This document shows positions 5,615 through 7,100 of a DNA stretch of 7,100 nt, one piece after another (within the stretch, counting starts at the first letter, position 1; each line of letters opens with the position of its first letter). This DNA is from Halieaceae bacterium (lineage in GTDB: Bacteria > Pseudomonadota > Gammaproteobacteria > Pseudomonadales > Halieaceae). The stretch spans positions 1 through 7,100 of the forward strand of contig CABYEX010000049.1 of the NCBI GenBank assembly GCA_902518075.1. Direction: 5' to 3'. Both the position numbers and the translations under genes were made by a program. Under the pieces are notes generated by a model that did not search any database, had not been told where the DNA came from, and saw only the letters and a list, made by a program, of their open reading frames with translations.

Positions 5615-6094
5615 ATGGCATTTCCCAAGGTGGGCAATTTGGCGCCCAAGTTTTCGCTCTCAGATCATGAGGGCAACACAGTCTCCCTCGCTGACTTTAA
5701 GGGTAAGTCTGCGGTGGTGGTGTATTTCTACCCAAAGGCGATGACGCCCGGCTGCACCGTGCAGGCGCAGGGACTCAGAGACTCGGCCAAGGCGTTGAAG
5801 GGCCTGAACACGGTGGTGCTGGGTATCAGCCCGGACCCGGTTAAGAAGCTCGCCAAATTTGTGGAGCGCGACGAGCTCAACTTTCAACTGCTCAGTGACG
5901 AAGACCATGCCACGGCGGACGACTACGGCGCCTGGGGCCCCAAGAAGTTTATGGGCCGTGAGTTTGACGGTATTTTGCGCACGACCTTTATCGTCGGTAA
6001 GGACGGCAAGCTGAAGGCGGTCATGGACAAGTTCAAAACCAAAGACCACCACTCCGAACTGCTGGCCGCACTCAAAGCCTTGGATCTGGGCTAG
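5615..6094 (+). CDS. bcp: Bcp/PrxQ-type peroxiredoxin with a single cysteine
   Basis: 159 residues, close to E. coli Bcp (156). It reduces hydrogen peroxide and organic hydroperoxides in the cytosol. The thioredoxin-like fold is shown by GNLAPKFSLSDHEGNTVSL (7-25) and VVVYFYPKAMTPGCT (34-48). The peroxidatic residue is Cys47 in the P-x3-T-x2-C motif (Pro40, Thr44), and Arg122 in LRTTFIV fits the conserved active-site arginine. In E. coli Bcp the resolving cysteine lies five residues after the peroxidatic one; here that position is Gln52 (TVQAQGLRD). No other cysteine exists in the protein, so it must be recycled by an external thiol or by an intermolecular disulfide. It is transcribed after the moa-Nudix operon with a 106-base gap, so it probably has its own promoter. 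A hairpin at 6105-6120 lies just past the stop. Confidence 0.95.
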   Translation: MAFPKVGNLAPKFSLSDHEGNTVSLADFKGKSAVVVYFYPKAMTPGCTVQAQGLRDSAKALKGLNTVVLGISPDPVKKLAKFVERDELNFQLLSDEDHATADDYGAWGPKKFMGREFDGILRTTFIVGKDGKLKAVMDKFKTKDHHSELLAALKALDLG

Positions 6095-6100
6095 GCAGCT

Positions 6101-6129
6101 TTGATCGCTCGCGAGAGCGAGGTTAAGCT
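6101..6129 (+). promoter_or_regulatory. Weak candidate promoter of tRNA-Gly
   Basis: TTGATC (6101-6106) and TAAGCT (6124-6129) are 17 bases apart, and the -10-like box ends 11 bases before the tRNA. Both match the sigma-70 consensus only partly. The tRNA might instead be co-transcribed with bcp. Confidence 0.35.
6105..6120 (+). other. Short hairpin between bcp and tRNA-Gly
   Basis: TCGCTC (6105-6110) and GAGCGA (6115-6120) pair around a GCGA tetraloop of the stable GNRA kind. It starts 11 bases after the bcp stop. Only GGTTAAGCTTTG follows, so it is a poor intrinsic terminator; it may protect the bcp mRNA end or attenuate. It overlaps the spacer of the proposed tRNA promoter. Confidence 0.4.
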
Positions 6130-6140
6130 TTGCTCGGACA

Positions 6141-6214
6141 GCGGGTGTAGTTCAATGGTAGAACGAGAGCTTCCCAAGCTTTAAACGTGGGTTCGATTCC
6201 CATCACCCGCTCCA
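6141..6214 (+). tRNA. glyU: tRNA-Gly, anticodon CCC
   Basis: The full cloverleaf can be drawn. Acceptor GCGGGTG (6141-6147) pairs with CACCCGC (6204-6210). The D arm is GTTC/GAAC (6150-6153 and 6161-6164) around AATGGTA. The anticodon stem is AGAGC/GCTTT, with one G-U pair, around TTCCCAA, giving anticodon CCC (6173-6175). The variable loop has four bases. The T arm is GTGGG/CCCAT around TTCGATT. The discriminator is T6211, as usual for bacterial tRNA-Gly, and CCA (6212-6214) is encoded. It reads GGG codons and is close to E. coli glyU. No copy of its 3' end is visible elsewhere in the window, so there is no sign that it serves as an integration site here. Confidence 0.97.
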
Positions 6215-6374
6215 GACATAAAGGTCGTCTCGAAGATTGTTACTTTTTGCGTCATCGATGCCAGGCGCGAATTGGTAGGTTATGCCAAGTCGGAATCCAC
6301 CTTCGCGCGAGTGAGCGCTGGATCTGGATGTCACCAACTTTAGAAGCAACTGACCGTATTGGCAGGGAGAAAAA

Positions 6375-6479
6375 ATGAACAAGTTCAATCTATTTTTATC
6401 TGCAGTGGTTGTAGGGGCGATGTCGGTTTCCAGCCAGGTATCTGCTGATTCAGATGCGCCTGACAAGCCCGTGAGCTAA
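6375..6479 (+). CDS. Possible 34-residue signal-peptide-bearing miniprotein
   Basis: The frame begins MNKFNLFLSAVVVGAMSV, continues SSQVSA and ends DSDAPDKPVS. The first 24 residues look like a Sec signal peptide: one Lys, a hydrophobic core, and V-S-A as a cleavage site. Cleavage would release only ten acidic residues. A good Shine-Dalgarno, AGGGAG (6364-6369), lies five bases before the ATG. After the TAA the same frame stops again ten codons later and does not resemble protein, so this is either a genuine tiny exported peptide or the 5' end of a gene whose body has been lost. No homologue is recognised. Confidence 0.45.
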   Translation: MNKFNLFLSAVVVGAMSVSSQVSADSDAPDKPVS

Positions 6480-6513
6480 CTTCCATGCATCCCTTCGCGC
6501 TCTGAGCTCTAGC

Positions 6514-6541
6514 ACAAAGCCCCTTTGTCCAGATTTTGTTT
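6514..6541 (+). terminator. Weak terminator-like hairpin after the small frame
   Basis: ACAAAG (6514-6519) and CTTTGT (6523-6528) pair around CCC, followed after a few bases by a T-rich stretch (6534-6541). The stem is AT-rich and the T run is interrupted, so strength would be low. It lies 35 bases after the miniprotein stop. Confidence 0.25.
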
Positions 6542-6597
6542 GATCCAGTCGGCGTTGGGGTGGGTACTAACCGCAAGCCCGCCCTCAGGCATTGCTC

Positions 6598-6855
6598 ATG
6601 ATCTTTGGATTCAGTCATTACCCACTAGGCTCCCGTGCGCCCGTTAAGCGCGCCAACGGTGGCCACACCGATCTAGATAAGGAGAGCTCACCGGCGAGCA
6701 AAACCCCCGCGCAGGTGTATGATCTAGCGCATCAGCGTCGCCTGAGAGCGCTCCAGTCTTACATCGAGCAAGGCTATACGCTAAATGAAGCGGCTCGTCT
6801 GCTGGGCGTCTCGAACTTAACGGTGCTTCGCTGGGATGACCACGGGCGCCGATAA
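6598..6855 (+). CDS. Small helix-turn-helix protein, function unknown
   Basis: 85 residues from ATG 6598. The N-terminal half (1-38) is polar and probably flexible, with Ser, Lys, Pro and Gly, and matches nothing I know. A helical segment AHQRRLRALQSYIEQG (44-59) leads into a convincing helix-turn-helix, YTLNEAARLLGVSNLTVLRW (60-79), of the kind found in MerR-like, excisionase-like and transposase N-terminal domains. Only six residues follow, so there is no ligand or catalytic domain. It could be a small regulator, an excisionase-like factor, or the N-terminal stub of a transposase or recombinase. The start has only CAGG eight bases upstream, and a TTG at 6592 would add two residues. It ends four bases from the convergent MOSC gene. 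Confidence 0.65.
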   Translation: MIFGFSHYPLGSRAPVKRANGGHTDLDKESSPASKTPAQVYDLAHQRRLRALQSYIEQGYTLNEAARLLGVSNLTVLRWDDHGRR

Positions 6856-6859
6856 GGCG

Positions 6860-7100
6860 TCACACCAAGCTGACTGAATCGCCTGCGGTCACCTTGCCCG
6901 CCTGCACTACCGACGCATAAATTCCCAGATTGCCTTCACTATTGGCGACCAGCTTGCGCATGATTTGCGCATCTTTCGGCAGGTTATAAAAGCCGCGTGT
7001 GGTCATAGCGCAACGGGGACACGTCATATCGATCTTCAGTGTCACGCTGCCGACCGACAACGTCTTGCCTACCCATGCTTGCTCGGGAAAGGGGTGATCG
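6860..7100 (-). CDS. MOSC-domain protein, C-terminal part (runs off the right edge)
   Basis: Partial: the last 79 residues are visible, and the reading frame is open to the end of the window. MOSC domains bind molybdenum cofactor or carry sulfur; relatives include YcbX, mARC and the C-terminal part of cofactor sulfurases. Visible marks are HPFPEQAWVGKTLSVGS, then MTCPRCAMTTRGF with the conserved Arg-Cys-x-x-Thr-Thr (visible Cys30, the position that holds molybdenum in mARC), LPKDAQIMRKLV, and the closing GNLGIYASVVQAGKVTAGD. A second cysteine (Cys27) sits three residues earlier. The start lies beyond base 7100, so total length and any N-terminal domain cannot be judged. It is convergent with the helix-turn-helix gene. 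Confidence 0.9.
   Translation of the reverse strand, partial: DHPFPEQAWVGKTLSVGSVTLKIDMTCPRCAMTTRGFYNLPKDAQIMRKLVANSEGNLGIYASVVQAGKVTAGDSVSLV

Larger units (their letters stand above)
6215..6597. other. 383-base stretch with no confident gene
   Basis: Between the tRNA and the helix-turn-helix gene I see no long coding frame with homology. It holds one 34-codon frame with a secretion-signal-like sequence (6375-6479) and a weak hairpin (6514-6528). No repeat of the tRNA end, insertion-sequence end or transposase remnant is visible. It could be the leftover of a decayed gene. Confidence 0.6.

Noticed and set aside
6187..6378. Plus-strand frame of 63 codons starting inside the tRNA
   Set aside because: It begins in the T arm of tRNA-Gly, its first residues are simply the translated tRNA end, and it has no ribosome site or recognisable domain.
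6509..6592. Minus-strand 27-codon frame (MPEGGLAVSTHPNADW and eleven more residues)
   Set aside because: It reads like plausible protein but has no usable Shine-Dalgarno, ends without continuation, and matches no family I recognise.
6141..6600. Genomic-island attachment at tRNA-Gly
   Set aside because: No integrase gene and no second copy of the tRNA 3' end are visible in the window. The small frames downstream are suggestive only.
6846..6860. Hairpin of CGCC and GGCG over the stop of the helix-turn-helix gene
   Set aside because: The stem has only four strong pairs and no T run follows, so it cannot be called a terminator.

Overview
The window looks like an ordinary chromosomal segment of a free-living, probably aquatic, gammaproteobacterium. 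This is an inference from a moderately GC-rich composition, a tRNA-Gly(CCC) closely resembling the enterobacterial glyU gene, E. coli-like MoaC, MoaD, MoaE and Bcp proteins, and a Spinster-like MFS transporter beside exported hydrolase-type proteins. The species cannot be named from the sequence alone.

Left part (1-3676, all genes on the minus strand). In transcription order: a 12-helix MFS transporter (3676-2381), an exported alpha/beta-hydrolase-fold protein (2249-1359), an exported VOC-fold protein (1241-642) and a small three-helix membrane protein of unknown role (517-104). A strong intrinsic terminator at 53-80 closes the series. The gaps are 117-131 bases, so the genes may be one loose transcription unit or several. 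The hydrolase has lost all recognisable catalytic residues (GxSxG reads G-Y-H-T-G), and the VOC protein lacks most of the usual metal ligands. The pair may therefore bind a ligand rather than carry out the reactions their folds suggest.

Centre (3677-5508, plus strand). A tightly packed molybdenum-cofactor operon, moaC-moaD-moaE, is followed by a zinc-ribbon Nudix hydrolase. moaD overlaps moaC by 17 bases, moaE starts 2 bases after the last base of the moaD stop codon, and the Nudix gene overlaps moaE by 4 bases. The last three genes start with GTG, TTG and GTG. MoaC makes cyclic pyranopterin monophosphate, and MoaD plus MoaE (molybdopterin synthase) convert it to molybdopterin. The Nudix enzyme is joined to them by translational coupling, but its role there is unknown. 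The divergent spacer before moaC holds a perfect 14-base palindrome and a short reading frame with a better Shine-Dalgarno than moaC.

Right part (5509-7100). An exact 18-base tandem duplication precedes bcp, a peroxiredoxin with only one cysteine. Then come tRNA-Gly(CCC), a 383-base stretch containing a 34-codon secretion-signal-like frame, a small helix-turn-helix protein, and, convergent and only 4 bases away, the C-terminal part of a MOSC-domain protein running off the right edge. MOSC proteins handle molybdenum cofactor, so two parts of the window touch the same chemistry.

I did not find a clear novel multi-gene system. The best leads are the triad-less exported hydrolase with its VOC partner, the Nudix gene embedded in the moa operon, and the small genes downstream of the tRNA.
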